From Kineosporiaceae bacterium (lineage in GTDB: Bacteria; Actinomycetota; Actinomycetes; Actinomycetales; Kineosporiaceae): 64,000 nt of DNA. Positions 27,768-36,882 of this stretch are shown here, piece by piece. The notes below the pieces were generated by a model that did not search any database, was not told where the DNA came from, and was given only the letters and a program-made list of their open reading frames with translations. Where the stretch lies: NCBI GenBank assembly GCA_016794595.1, contig JAEUJN010000035.1, forward strand, positions 26,083 to 90,082, given 5' to 3'. Both the position numbers and the translations under genes were made by a program. Positions within the stretch are counted from its first letter, which is position 1. Each line of letters starts with the position of its first letter.

Positions 27768-28556
27768 TCAGGGGGCCACCCGGCCGTTCGCCTCGAACGC
27801 CGCGTGGGTCAGCGGCATCAGCTCACGCCAGAACTGCTCCATCTGCTCCGCGCACATCTCGATCTCCCGTTGGGGGAACGAGGGATTGGCCGCGTGCTCA
27901 CGTTTGGTGCGCAGCGAGAGGAAGTTCATCAGCGCCCGGGCGTTCATGGTCACGTACATCGAGGAGTAGATGGTCAGCGGCAGGACGATGCGGGCGACCT
28001 CGCGGGCCACCCCGGCCGCCAGCATCCGCTGGTAGGCGGCATACGCCTGCGTGCAGGCGGCTCTGGTCTCGGCCTCGACCAGGGCGAACTGCTCGGGGGT
28101 CCCGTCGACGAAGTCGTAAGCACCCGGCTTGCCCACCTGCACCAGCTTGCGGTCCCGGCCGGGCACGTAGAACACGGGGCGCAACTCGCGGTAGCGGCCC
28201 GATTCCTCGTTGTACGAGGCGATCCGATGACGCATGAACTCCCGGAAGACGAAGATCGGCGCCTGCACGTAGAAGGTCATCGAGTTGTGCTCGAACGGGC
28301 TCCCGTGTCGGTCACGCATCAAGTAGTTGATCAAACCCTGCGAGCGCTCGGCGTCGTCGTCCACGTGAGCCAGGGTCTGCTCTCCCTGGGTGGACACGCG
28401 CGCCGCGAACACCACGTCGGAGTCCCGGGCGCCGGCGCGGACCAGTTCGACGGTGACATCGGAGCGGAAGGTCACCTCGGGCCCGGCGTCCGCGGAGGGG
28501 TCGTGCCGGACGTCGAGGCGCACCTCGGGCGAGACCACGGTGATGTCATCAGTCAC
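27768..28556 (-). CDS. thyX: flavin-dependent thymidylate synthase
   Basis: A 262-aa FAD enzyme making dTMP from dUMP with NADPH and methylene-tetrahydrofolate. The ThyX motif RHRxxSxNExSxRY is complete (residues 109-122). LINYLMRDRHGSPFEH and RIVLPLTIYSSMYVTMNARALM are also typical. The GTG at 28556 begins TDDITVVSPEVRLDV; the longer frame upstream is a shadow of the HAD gene. Position near dapA and dapB is usual in actinobacteria. Confidence 0.96.
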   Translation of the reverse strand: MTDDITVVSPEVRLDVRHDPSADAGPEVTFRSDVTVELVRAGARDSDVVFAARVSTQGEQTLAHVDDDAERSQGLINYLMRDRHGSPFEHNSMTFYVQAPIFVFREFMRHRIASYNEESGRYRELRPVFYVPGRDRKLVQVGKPGAYDFVDGTPEQFALVEAETRAACTQAYAAYQRMLAAGVAREVARIVLPLTIYSSMYVTMNARALMNFLSLRTKREHAANPSFPQREIEMCAEQMEQFWRELMPLTHAAFEANGRVAP

Positions 28557-28566
28557 CCGATCGAGA

Positions 28567-29250
28567 CTACCCAGCCGGCACCACCCTGACCGCGCCATCG
28601 ACGACCTCGAGACGGACGTCCGCCAGACAGCCGATGAGCGCATCCGGGGCGTAGTGCACCAATTCACCGGCGGTGTGCGTGGTGGTCAACGCCAGGGTGG
28701 TGCACCCGGCCGCCCGTCCCGAGGTCAGCCCGGCACCGGCGTCCTCGACCACCAGGCAGTCACGCGGGTCCAGGCCCAGCCGCTCGGCGGCCAGCCGGTA
28801 GGGCGCCGGGTCGGGCTTGCCCCGCGGCACGTCGTCCGGGGTGATCACCAGCGGGGGCGCCGGCAGGCCGGTGACCCCGAGCCGCGCCCGCACCAGCGGC
28901 GGGGTCCCGGAGGTGACGATGGCGGCCCGGTCGGCCGGCACGGCAGCCAGGGCATCGACGGCACCGGGCAGCACCGTGATGCCGTCGAGCTGGCCGATCT
29001 CCAGCGCCTCGATCCGGGCGAACGCCGACTCGATCTCCTCGGCCGGCACCAGGCCGGCGAGCACCTGACGGGCCGGGACGCCGTGCGGGATCTCGATCGG
29101 CATGCCCGGCAGGCCGCGCTCGAGGGCCCACAGGTGCCACGAGCCCACCACTGCGGACGTCGAGTCGATCAGCGTGCCGTCCAGGTCGAACAGCACGGCC
29201 GCGAACCGGCGCCGGCCGACCTCGCCCAGTCCCGGCGGATGGATGCTCAC
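28567..29250 (-). CDS. HAD-superfamily phosphatase (subfamily IA, beta-phosphoglucomutase-like)
   Basis: A 227-aa hydrolase with motif I VLFDLDGTLIDS (nucleophile and acid Asp), motif II AIVTSGTPPL, the Lys of PRGKPDPAPYRLAAERLGL and motif IV CLVVEDAGAGLTSGRAAG. A helical cap follows motif I. The architecture fits small sugar-phosphate phosphatases. The substrate is not identifiable. GTG start at 29250; it lies 10 bp upstream of thyX on the same strand and diverges from azlC. Confidence 0.88.
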   Translation of the reverse strand: MSIHPPGLGEVGRRRFAAVLFDLDGTLIDSTSAVVGSWHLWALERGLPGMPIEIPHGVPARQVLAGLVPAEEIESAFARIEALEIGQLDGITVLPGAVDALAAVPADRAAIVTSGTPPLVRARLGVTGLPAPPLVITPDDVPRGKPDPAPYRLAAERLGLDPRDCLVVEDAGAGLTSGRAAGCTTLALTTTHTAGELVHYAPDALIGCLADVRLEVVDGAVRVVPAG

Positions 29251-29333
29251 CCCCGCACCCTACGAACCCGGGGCACCTGCGACTCGGTGGGCCCGCGAAC
29301 GCGCTCGACCCCAGGGCGGGCAGACTCACGGGC

Positions 29334-30041
29334 GTGAGCGCCGAGACCCCCGACCCACCCACAGCACGACCCGCCGTCCTCCGGCAGGCCGCCTCGGTCG
29401 GGGTGGCCACGGCCGCCTACGGCGTGAGCTTCGGCGCCCTGTCGGTGGCGAGCGGGCTGAGCCTGGCCCAGACCTGCGTGTTGAGCCTGGTCATGTTCAC
29501 CGGCGGATCGCAGTTCGCCGTCGTCGGGGTGATCGGGGCGGGCGGCAGCGGGGCAGCCGCCGCCGCCACAGCGGGGCTGCTCGGCGTCCGTAACGGCTTC
29601 TACGGTCTGCAGATGGCCCCCCTGCTGCGCGAGCGGGGGTGGCGCCGGGCCGTGGCAGCGCACCTGACCATCGATGAGTCCACGGCCGTCGGGACTGCCC
29701 AGGACTCACCGGGATCGGTCCGGCTGGGCTTCTGGGCCACCGGACTGGCGGTGTTCGCGCTGTGGAACCTGACCACCCTGATCGGGGCGCTGGCCGGCGA
29801 CGCGGTCGGCGATCCCCGCACCTATGGCATGGACGCCGCCGCCGCGGCAGCGTTCCTCGGGCTGCTCTGGCCCCGGCTGCGCTCGCTGCGCCCCCGGGCG
29901 GTGGCGGCCGGATCGGCGGCGCTCGCCGCAGTCCTCATCCCGGTGGTGCCCGCAGGGATCCCCGTGCTGGCAACGGTTCTCGTTGCCCTGGCCGGCACGG
30001 CGATCCGCCCCGAGCAGCCCGATGTGAGGACGGCGTCATGA
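29334..30041 (+). CDS. azlC: AzlC-family branched-chain amino acid exporter, large subunit
   Basis: A 235-aa membrane protein. YGVSFGALSVASGLSLAQTC and VLSLVMFTGGSQFAVVGVIG are family hallmarks. VRNGFYGLQMAPLLRERGWR and HLTIDESTAVG follow, with about five hydrophobic segments. With AzlD it should form an inner-membrane exporter of branched-chain amino acids. GTG start at 29334; its TGA overlaps the azlD ATG, so the two are coupled. The substrate is inferred from the family. Confidence 0.9.
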   Translation: MSAETPDPPTARPAVLRQAASVGVATAAYGVSFGALSVASGLSLAQTCVLSLVMFTGGSQFAVVGVIGAGGSGAAAAATAGLLGVRNGFYGLQMAPLLRERGWRRAVAAHLTIDESTAVGTAQDSPGSVRLGFWATGLAVFALWNLTTLIGALAGDAVGDPRTYGMDAAAAAAFLGLLWPRLRSLRPRAVAAGSAALAAVLIPVVPAGIPVLATVLVALAGTAIRPEQPDVRTAS

Positions 30042-30340
30042 CCTGGACGGCGCTGCTGGCCGCCTGTGCGCTCTGCTACCTCACCAAGGTGGCCGGCTAC
30101 CTGGCCCCGCACCACTGGCTGGAACGTCCCCGGGTGACCCGAACCGCGGCCCTGGTCACGGTCGCGCTGCTCTCGTCCCTGGTGGCGGTGCAGACCCTCG
30201 GATCGGGACGGGCCCTGGCCGCCGACGCCCGGATCCCGGCGCTGGTGGTGGCCGCCGTCCTGCTGTGGCGCCGGGCGCCGTTCGTGGTCGTCGTGCTGGC
30301 CGCCGCCGTGGTCGCCGCCGGACTACGTGCACTGTCCTGA
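30038..30340 (+). CDS. azlD: AzlD-family branched-chain amino acid exporter, small subunit
   Basis: A 100-aa membrane protein with three to four hydrophobic segments, beginning MTWTALLAACALCYLTKVAG, with RTAALVTVALLSSLVAVQTL. Size and LTKVAGYL-type N-terminus match AzlD. The ATGA overlap with azlC indicates coupled translation and a two-subunit exporter. Confidence 0.88.
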   Translation: MTWTALLAACALCYLTKVAGYLAPHHWLERPRVTRTAALVTVALLSSLVAVQTLGSGRALAADARIPALVVAAVLLWRRAPFVVVVLAAAVVAAGLRALS

Positions 30341-30377
30341 GGTCCCTCCTGACGTTCCACCGTCCGACTGGCCGGGT

Positions 30378-30424
30378 GATCGTGACCGATCGACCCGTCC
30401 ATCACGGACGAACTCGTCACGATC
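30378..30424. terminator. inverted repeats between convergent azlD and GntR gene
   Basis: GATCGTGAC (30378-30386) and GTCACGATC (30416-30424) are perfect inverted repeats enclosing a smaller CGTCC/GGACG stem. The position between two convergent 3' ends suggests a bidirectional terminator. No T-run is present. Confidence 0.4.
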
Positions 30425-30445
30425 CTCCCGCCGGCCGCGCGCGGA

Positions 30446-31183
30446 TCAGGTGCCGAGGCTCACTCCGTAGAAGCCCGCGATGTGGACCTCGACCAGGTCG
30501 GCCGCCTCGGACCCCTTGCCCTCCCGCAGTGCCTGGTGAATGCCGTGGTGCTCGCCGCAGAGCCGGGTGGTGACGCCGGCGAAGTCGTCGGCCTCGCGCA
30601 GGTGGGCCAGCAGAGTGGCGCGCATGGCCAGGCGCAGGGCCGTGGTCATCTCGGCGACGAGGGGGTTGCCACTCGCCCGGGCGATGGCCACGTGGAAGGC
30701 AGTGTCCTCGTCGTTGAACACCTCGGGGGTCACGGCCGGATCGTCCATGGCGGCGAGGTGGCGGAGCAGCTGGTCATGATCGGCGGCGGTCGCGTTGGTC
30801 GCGGCGAGACGGGCCGACTCACGCTCCAGCGCGATCCGTGCCCGCACCACGTCGCGTGACCCGACGCTCGCCAGGGTGACGTGCAGGCGCACCAGCCTGG
30901 CCAGCGCCTCGGCGGGCTGCGCGGTGAGCACCGTGCCGGCGTCCGGCCCCGAGCCCGTGCCCTGCACGATCACGCCCATCGCCTCGAGCACCCGCAGCGC
31001 CTCACGGACCGCCACCCGGCTCACCCCGAGCACCTCGGAGAGCTGGCGTTCGGACGGCAGGCGGTCACCCACCACCAGCCGGCCCGAGGAGATCTGCTCC
31101 TCGATGCGATCCAGCACCAGCTCGTAGGTCTTCGCCCGGTGCACCGGCCGCCAGTCGCTGCCCTGCAGATCGGTCGCGCTCAC
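30446..31183 (-). CDS. FadR-type GntR-family regulator (LldR-like)
   Basis: A 245-aa regulator starting at GTG 31183 behind a strong GGGAGGAG. The N-terminal winged helix reads GRLVVGDRLPSERQLSEVLG, then VSRVAVREALRVLEAMGVI. The C-terminal FCD effector domain (about 90-240) includes the metal-site residues in FNDEDTAFHVAIARASGNP and CGEHHGIHQALREG. It is divergent from the lactate permease operon, and a TGTGGT-N3-ACCACA operator lies between them. A lactate-responsive repressor of that operon is the best inference. Confidence 0.9.
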   Translation of the reverse strand: MSATDLQGSDWRPVHRAKTYELVLDRIEEQISSGRLVVGDRLPSERQLSEVLGVSRVAVREALRVLEAMGVIVQGTGSGPDAGTVLTAQPAEALARLVRLHVTLASVGSRDVVRARIALERESARLAATNATAADHDQLLRHLAAMDDPAVTPEVFNDEDTAFHVAIARASGNPLVAEMTTALRLAMRATLLAHLREADDFAGVTTRLCGEHHGIHQALREGKGSEAADLVEVHIAGFYGVSLGT

Positions 31184-31246
31184 TGGTCTCCTCCCACCGG
31201 ACCGCCCGTCCCCACAGCCGGCCCCGACATTCGTTCCCAAAAGACC

Positions 31247-31275
31247 TTGTTACCTCCGACACCTCACCTTATCGT
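31247..31275 (+). promoter_or_regulatory. candidate promoter of the lactate operon
   Basis: TTGTTA (31247-31252), a 17-nt spacer and TATCGT (31270-31275) form a plausible housekeeping promoter reading into the permease gene. The predicted start point falls just before the GntR-type operator at 31289. Confidence 0.45.
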
Positions 31276-31288
31276 GGCAGGAACATCG

Positions 31289-31303
31289 TGTGGTCCTACC
31301 ACA
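31289..31303. promoter_or_regulatory. GntR/FadR-type operator
   Basis: The perfect palindrome TGTGGT-CCT-ACCACA contains the TGGT...ACCA core bound by FadR-subfamily GntR regulators. It sits between the divergent regulator and permease genes, just downstream of the predicted permease promoter, where binding would block transcription. Confidence 0.7.
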
Positions 31304-31360
31304 TGACTGGTAGCCCGTACTGCTGTACTCCCGTTGCACCGCCGCATCCCGGAGGCCGCC

Positions 31361-33139
31361 GTGTACCCACTGCTCTCGACCGTCCAGCTGGCACCCCAGC
31401 TGGCACCCCCGCTCAGCACCCCCGCCCTGTCCGACACGTTCACCCAGGACCTGTCCCCTGTCGGTGGCAGCCTCGCGCTCTCGGCGCTGATCGGCCTGTT
31501 GCCCCTGATCGTGGTCTTCGTGCTGCTCGGCGTCGTGAAGACCAAGGCCTACGTCGCCTCGCTGGCCGGTGTGGCCACCGCCCTGCTGGTCGCCGTCCTC
31601 GCCTACAGCATGCCCGCCTCGCTGGCCGTGCTGTCGGCGACCCAGGGCGCGGTGTTCGGCGCCTTCCCGATCATGTGGATCGTGCTGTGCGCGCTCTGGC
31701 TCTACCAACTGACGGTGACCAGCGGGCGGTTCGAGGACCTGCGCGCCACCTTCGACGTGATCAGTGAGGACCCGCGGGTTCAGGCGGTGCTGATCGCGTT
31801 CTGCTTCGGCGGCCTGCTCGAGGCCCTGGCCGGCTTCGGCGCACCGGTCGCGATCACCGCGACCATGCTGATCGCCCTCGGCGTGGCCCCGCTGCGCGCC
31901 GCCGCCACCGTCCTGTTGGCCAACACCGCCCCCGTCGCCTTCGGCGCGATCGCGATCCCGATCACCACGGCCGGCACCCTGACCGGCATTCCGGCTGCTG
32001 ACATCGGAGCGGTCGTCGGGCGGCAGGCCCCGATCCTGGCGACCTTCGTTCCCCTGCTGCTGCTGCTGATCGTCGACGGCCGCCGTGGCCTGCGCGAGGT
32101 CTGGCCCGCTGCCCTGGTCACCGGGGTGACCTTCGCCGGCGCCCAGTTCGTCACCTCGAACTTCCTCTCGGTCGAGCTCACCGACATCGTGGCCGCACTG
32201 GTCGGCCTGGGCGCCACCGTGCTCTTCCTGCGGGTCTGGACGCCGGTCGGCGCGCACGAGGCCCACGAGCGGCTGGCCGCCGACCGGGACGCCGAGGCAG
32301 CAGCGTCCGGCACGGCGTCCGGCAGGGGCACCACGTCGGTGGCCACCCGCACCCGGACGGCCTCCGCAGGATCGGACGACGGCCCGCTCACCTCGGGCCG
32401 GGTCTGGATGGCCCTGTTCCCCTACCTGCTGGTCATCATCGTGTTCTCGATCTCCAAGCTGGTCCCCGCGGTGAAGTCCTTCCTCGCCGGCACCGACCGC
32501 AAGATCGCCTGGCCCGGACTGGACGGCAATGTGCTCAACGCTGCCGGCAAGCCGATCACCTCGACCATCTACAGCTTCACCTGGCTGTCCAACCCGGGCA
32601 CCCTGCTGCTGCTGTGCGGCGTGATCGTGGCGCTGGTCTACCGGGTGCCCGCGGGCACCGCCGTCGCCGACTTCGTCAGCACGCTGAACAAGCTGAAGCT
32701 CGCGATCCTGACCGTGATGGGCGTGCTGGCCCTGGCCTACGTGATGAACTTCTCCGGCCAGACCATCACCATCGGCACCTGGATCGCCGGCACCGGCGCG
32801 TTCTTCGCCTTCCTGTCCCCGGTGCTCGGCTGGATCGGCACCGCGGTCACCGGCTCGGACACCAGCGCCAACGCCCTGTTCGCCAAGCTGCAGGCCACCG
32901 CCGGCGCCAAGGCCGGGATCGACCCGACCCTGCTGGTCTCGGCGAACACCACCGGTGGCGTGGTCGGCAAGATGATCAGCCCGCAGAACCTGACCATCGC
33001 GGCCAGCTCGGCCGGACTCGACGGTCAGGAGTCGGCCATCCTGCGCCGGGTGCTGCCCTGGAGCATCGGCCTGCTGCTGTTCCTGTGCACGCTGGTCTTC
33101 CTGCAGTCCACGCCGGTTCTCGGTTGGATGCTGCCGTGA
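31361..33139 (+). CDS. lldP: L-lactate permease family transporter
   Basis: A 592-aa polytopic membrane protein of the LctP/LldP family that imports lactate (or glycolate) with protons. The GTG at 31361 follows GGAGG; a TTG at 31334 is a weaker alternative. Conserved stretches include AFCFGGLLEALAGFGAPVAI, FGAIAIPITTAGTLTG, GTGAFFAFLSPVLGWIGTAV and the TGSDTSANALFAKLQ segment. About 12-14 hydrophobic segments are present, with a charged loop near residues 310-340. Its stop overlaps the GTG of the downstream oxidase gene. Confidence 0.93.
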   Translation: MYPLLSTVQLAPQLAPPLSTPALSDTFTQDLSPVGGSLALSALIGLLPLIVVFVLLGVVKTKAYVASLAGVATALLVAVLAYSMPASLAVLSATQGAVFGAFPIMWIVLCALWLYQLTVTSGRFEDLRATFDVISEDPRVQAVLIAFCFGGLLEALAGFGAPVAITATMLIALGVAPLRAAATVLLANTAPVAFGAIAIPITTAGTLTGIPAADIGAVVGRQAPILATFVPLLLLLIVDGRRGLREVWPAALVTGVTFAGAQFVTSNFLSVELTDIVAALVGLGATVLFLRVWTPVGAHEAHERLAADRDAEAAASGTASGRGTTSVATRTRTASAGSDDGPLTSGRVWMALFPYLLVIIVFSISKLVPAVKSFLAGTDRKIAWPGLDGNVLNAAGKPITSTIYSFTWLSNPGTLLLLCGVIVALVYRVPAGTAVADFVSTLNKLKLAILTVMGVLALAYVMNFSGQTITIGTWIAGTGAFFAFLSPVLGWIGTAVTGSDTSANALFAKLQATAGAKAGIDPTLLVSANTTGGVVGKMISPQNLTIAASSAGLDGQESAILRRVLPWSIGLLLFLCTLVFLQSTPVLGWMLP

Positions 33140-34539
33140 GCACCGTCGAGCGCACCCACACCCTGACCGACGCCGTCCTGGCCGAGCTCGCTGGCATCGT
33201 CGGGCCGGCGAACCTGCTGGTCAGTGACGGTGACGTCGAACCGTACGCGCGCGACGCCACGCCGCTGTTCCGGGCCCGGCCCGACGCCGTCGTCCTGCCC
33301 ACCGACACCGCCCAGGTCAGTGCCGTCCTGGCGCTGGCCACCCGGGCCGGCTTCCCGGTGATCCCCCGCGGTGGCGGGTCGAACCTGGCCGCCATGACCG
33401 TCGCCGAACGGGGCGGCGTGGTCATGGTGCTGACCCGGATGAACCAGATCCGTGAGATCAGCTCGGATGAGCTGCTGGCCGTCGTCCAGCCCGGGGTCAC
33501 CACCGCCGAACTGGCCGACGCAGCGGCCGCGAAGGGCCTGCTCTACGCGCCCGATCCGGGCAGCCGCACCGTCTCGACGGTGGCCGGCAACGTGGCCACC
33601 TGCGCCGGCGGGCTGCGCGGCCTGAAGTACGGCGTGACCCGCAACTACGTCCTCGGGCTCGAGGCCGTGCTCCCCACCGGCGAGGTGATCCGCACCGGCA
33701 GCCGGCTGTGGAAGGACGTCGCCGGCTACGACCTGACCCGGCTGCTCACCGGCTCCGAGGGCACCCTCGCGGTGATCACCGAGGTGACGGTCGCCCTGCT
33801 GCCGATGCCGGCCACCGTCGGCACCGGCGTGGCCTACTTCGACTCCCTGGCGGACGCCGGGACGGCCGTGGCCCGGATCATCGGGCTCGGGGTGCTCCCG
33901 GCCACCCTGGAGTTCCTCGACAACCGGTGCATCAATGCCGTCGAGGACTCCAACCACCTCGGCCTGGACCGCACCGCCGGCGCACTGCTGCTGTTCGGCG
34001 ACGACGGACCCGACACGCACGTCGCGACGTCCCTGGACCGGATGGCGGCCACCTGCGACGTGGTCGGTGCCCGGGCGGTGACCCGGGCCCGGGACGTCGT
34101 GGAGTCCGACGCGCTGATGGCGGCCCGGCGCTGCTCGTTGCCGGCCCTGGCCCGGCTCGCGCCGATCACCATGCTCGAGGACGTCACCGTGCCCCGGCCG
34201 CTGCTGGCCCGGATGGTCGACACCATCGACACGATCGCGGCGCAGCACCACGTGGTCTGCGCGACCTTCGGACACGCCGGGGACGGCAACCTGCACCCGA
34301 CGATCGTCTTCGACCCGCACGACGGCGATGCCCGGCATCGGGCGGAGGCCGCCTTCGACAAGGTGTTCCACGCCGCGATGGACCTCGGCGGCACGATCAC
34401 CGGCGAGCACGGCATCGGCGCGGCCAAGCGTCCGTGGATGGCGGCCCGGCTCGGCGAGGACCAGCTGGCACTGCTGCGCCGGGTGAAGTCGGCCTTCGAC
34501 CCGGCCGGCATCCTCAACCCCGGAAAGCTCGGCTCGTGA
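33136..34539 (+). CDS. FAD-linked (D-)lactate/glycolate dehydrogenase
   Basis: A 467-aa GlcD/Dld-type flavoprotein. The FAD-binding-4 domain carries VVLPTDTAQVSAVLALA, FPVIPRGGGSNLAAM and DPGSRTVSTVAGNVATCAGG. The C-terminal FAD-oxidase domain carries CATFGHAGDGNLHPTIVFDP and ITGEHGIGAAKRPWM. GTG start overlaps the permease stop (GTGA). Together with the permease and the Fe-S protein downstream it should oxidise imported lactate or glycolate and pass electrons to the respiratory chain. D-lactate versus glycolate cannot be settled from sequence. Confidence 0.92.
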   Translation: MSTVERTHTLTDAVLAELAGIVGPANLLVSDGDVEPYARDATPLFRARPDAVVLPTDTAQVSAVLALATRAGFPVIPRGGGSNLAAMTVAERGGVVMVLTRMNQIREISSDELLAVVQPGVTTAELADAAAAKGLLYAPDPGSRTVSTVAGNVATCAGGLRGLKYGVTRNYVLGLEAVLPTGEVIRTGSRLWKDVAGYDLTRLLTGSEGTLAVITEVTVALLPMPATVGTGVAYFDSLADAGTAVARIIGLGVLPATLEFLDNRCINAVEDSNHLGLDRTAGALLLFGDDGPDTHVATSLDRMAATCDVVGARAVTRARDVVESDALMAARRCSLPALARLAPITMLEDVTVPRPLLARMVDTIDTIAAQHHVVCATFGHAGDGNLHPTIVFDPHDGDARHRAEAAFDKVFHAAMDLGGTITGEHGIGAAKRPWMAARLGEDQLALLRRVKSAFDPAGILNPGKLGS

Positions 34540-35729
34540 GCGCCGAGCCGTCGAGTGGCGCCGCGGCGCCCGCCACGACGACGCCGCCGCCGCCGCCGAC
34601 CGACGAAACCCCCACGCGGCGAGGCATTTTCGACCCCGCCCTGTTGGACGCGTGCATCTCCTGCGGGTTCTGCCTGCCGGTCTGCCCGACCTACACGCTG
34701 ACCCACGACGAGCGCTCCAGCCCCCGCGGGCGGATCACGCTGATGCGGGCGCTGGAGACCGGCCGGCTCGACGATGACGACCCGACCCTGCAGGAACAGG
34801 CCTCGTTCTGCCTGGGGTGCCGGGCCTGCGAGAGCGTCTGCCCGGCCGGCGTCCAGTACGGGCACCTGCTCGAGCAGTGGCGCGATCACCAGTGGCGTGG
34901 CCGGCACGTCCCACCGATCGCGTTGGCCGCCCGAGCGGGCGTCCGGGTGACTCCGGCGATCACGGCCGCCGGACGGCTGCGCCGGGCCGCACGGCAGACC
35001 GGGGCCGCGCGGCCCGACGCCACCGCCCACCTGATGCTCGGGTGCGCGGAACGGGCGCTGTTCCCGACCATCTCGCGGTCGGTTCTGCGATTGCTGCCGC
35101 CAGGGGTGGTCGACGTCCCGTCCGGCCAGGGGTGCTGCGGGGCGCTGCACGCCCACAACGGCGCCTCGCACGAGGCCGAGACGCTCGCCGAGGAGCTGGG
35201 CCGGCGGATGCCGGGGACGATCCTGACCACCGCCGGAGGATGTGGCGCGCACCTGGCCAGCGTGCTCGGGCGGCAGCGGGTCCAGGAGCTGTCGGAGTTC
35301 CTGCTCGCCTACTGGTCCGAGCACCCGGACGCCGAGCCGGACCTCGGCGAGATCCGGGTGGACGGGCGGCGGGCCCGGATCGGGTTGCAGGAGTCCTGCC
35401 ACCTGCGCAACGGGATGGGGGTCAGCGCCCCGGCCCGCGAGCTGATCGCCCGGGTCGCCGACTACGTCGAGCTGCCCTCGGCCGGGTCGTGTTGCGGGTC
35501 GGCGGGCACCTACTCGGTGCTGCGCCCCCAGGACTCCCGGCGGGTGCTGCAGACCCACCTCGACGAGGTCGAGGCGGCCGACCTCGACTACCTGGTCACG
35601 GTCAACGTCGTCTGCCACCGGCAGATGATCGGCGGGCTGCGGCGCAGCCGTTCTCGGACCAGGGCGATCCACCTGGCCGAGCTGCTCGCCCAGGCGGCGG
35701 GCAGGTCGACACCCGACACGCGCGACTGA
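34536..35729 (+). CDS. Fe-S subunit of lactate/glycolate oxidation complex (GlcF/LutA-like)
   Basis: A 397-aa protein with two 4Fe-4S motifs, CISCGFCLPVCP near residue 40 and CLGCRACESVCP near residue 95. Two CCG domains (GCCGALHAHNG and SCCGSAGTYSV) are typical of GlcF, LutA and HdrB-like electron carriers. A Pro/Thr-rich N-terminal tail precedes the first cluster. GTG start overlaps the dehydrogenase stop (GTGA). It is the last gene of a tightly coupled three-gene operon. Confidence 0.92.
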   Translation: MSAEPSSGAAAPATTTPPPPPTDETPTRRGIFDPALLDACISCGFCLPVCPTYTLTHDERSSPRGRITLMRALETGRLDDDDPTLQEQASFCLGCRACESVCPAGVQYGHLLEQWRDHQWRGRHVPPIALAARAGVRVTPAITAAGRLRRAARQTGAARPDATAHLMLGCAERALFPTISRSVLRLLPPGVVDVPSGQGCCGALHAHNGASHEAETLAEELGRRMPGTILTTAGGCGAHLASVLGRQRVQELSEFLLAYWSEHPDAEPDLGEIRVDGRRARIGLQESCHLRNGMGVSAPARELIARVADYVELPSAGSCCGSAGTYSVLRPQDSRRVLQTHLDEVEAADLDYLVTVNVVCHRQMIGGLRRSRSRTRAIHLAELLAQAAGRSTPDTRD

Positions 35730-35766
35730 GGACGGGGCCGGCTCGCAGGACCGGCACCATGAACCG

Positions 35767-36684
35767 ATGACCACGGGCCAGATCCCTCCTGCGGGAAGGC
35801 TGCTCGACCGAGGCACCCGGGCCTGGTGGCGCCTCGTCGGGCGGCCCGTCGACCTCACCGACGAGCACCGCTGGCTCGACGCGCCGCTGTGTGGACCCGG
35901 GCCGGTCGGTGAGCAGTGGCTGCAGGCCGAGGCGAGCAGGATCGGCGGCCGGCTCGACCCCGACCCGGACGGCGGGTTGCTGGCCACGATGTCGGCCCTG
36001 GACGGCGGGTCCTTCCGGGCCGAGGAAGTCCACCCTCTGGTGCGCGACTTCTACGAGCACACCGCCCGCTGGCGGATGGAGGTCTGGACGCAGTGGTCGG
36101 CGCTGTTCCGTCCGGGAGGGGAGCTGATCAGCGCAGTGTTCGGACGGCGCGTGCAGCAGCTCGCCTTGCCGACCCGGCCGATGGACGTCGCGCACGGCAT
36201 GGACTCCCGGGTGGTCAGGTTGCTGCGCCGCGACGGAACCCAGCACGCAGCGGGGTGGCTGCGCACGCTCGCGGCCACCGGGGAGTACGTCTACAGCGGG
36301 TGCTACTCGGCGCGGACGCTGCCCGGGTCGGCCCAGCCGTCGGTGCACGTGGCCTTCCCCCTGGAATCCGGCAACGTCCAGGTGTTCCTGCAGCCTCGGG
36401 CCGAACCGGACGGTGCGCTGTGCCTGTCCTCTCCCCCAGGCGACTTCGGTGGTGACGGCGCCTATGTCGTCGTGCAGGACAGCGCGGGGCGCACCCACGG
36501 CGCGCGCGTGCCGATCCATGAACGATTCCGGGTCTACGTCGACGAGCGCGGGATCCTGCGGACCGACCATGAGTTGCGCCTGTACCGGGCGCTGGCACTT
36601 CGTCTGCACTACCGGTTGGAGAAGGGAACGCCTCACCCCTCGCCAGGGAGCGTCACCACAGCGGCCCCGGCGCCAGCTGAATGA
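35767..36684 (+). CDS. conserved-looking protein of unknown function
   Basis: A 305-aa protein whose family I do not recognise. It begins MTTGQIPPAGRLLDRGTRAW and is Trp- and Arg-rich. VRDFYEHTARWRMEVWTQWS and MDVAHGMDSRVVRLLRRDG look like conserved core segments. There is no signal peptide, and no clear membrane helix apart from a weakly hydrophobic stretch. It follows the lactate operon by 37 bp on the same strand, so it may be read through, though the last segment looks regulatory-free. The Ala/Pro-rich C-terminus looks disordered. Confidence 0.75.
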   Translation: MTTGQIPPAGRLLDRGTRAWWRLVGRPVDLTDEHRWLDAPLCGPGPVGEQWLQAEASRIGGRLDPDPDGGLLATMSALDGGSFRAEEVHPLVRDFYEHTARWRMEVWTQWSALFRPGGELISAVFGRRVQQLALPTRPMDVAHGMDSRVVRLLRRDGTQHAAGWLRTLAATGEYVYSGCYSARTLPGSAQPSVHVAFPLESGNVQVFLQPRAEPDGALCLSSPPGDFGGDGAYVVVQDSAGRTHGARVPIHERFRVYVDERGILRTDHELRLYRALALRLHYRLEKGTPHPSPGSVTTAAPAPAE

Positions 36685-36788
36685 CCGGCCGGACTCACCG
36701 CCGCGACCACGGCCACCGATCCGACCGCCTCGACGACCCGGAAGGGAGGTCACCGGGCTGTCGGTGATAGCACAGAGTGGAACCGGCC

Positions 36789-36844
36789 GGTCGAGCGACG
36801 CGCCTCGACCTGTGGATCCGATGCCCGGGGAACATCGCCCGGGC
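36789..36844. other. two adjacent small hairpins upstream of the serine hydrolase
   Basis: GGTCGAG/CTCGACC (36789-36810) and GCCCGGG/CCCGGGC (36823-36844) form two 7-bp stems in the 198-bp gap. They could end transcription of the upstream gene or structure the leader of the downstream one. No T-run is present. Confidence 0.35.
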
Positions 36845-36882
36845 CCTGCGGAGCAGGAACGGGTTTGGGTAGCGTCCGGCTC

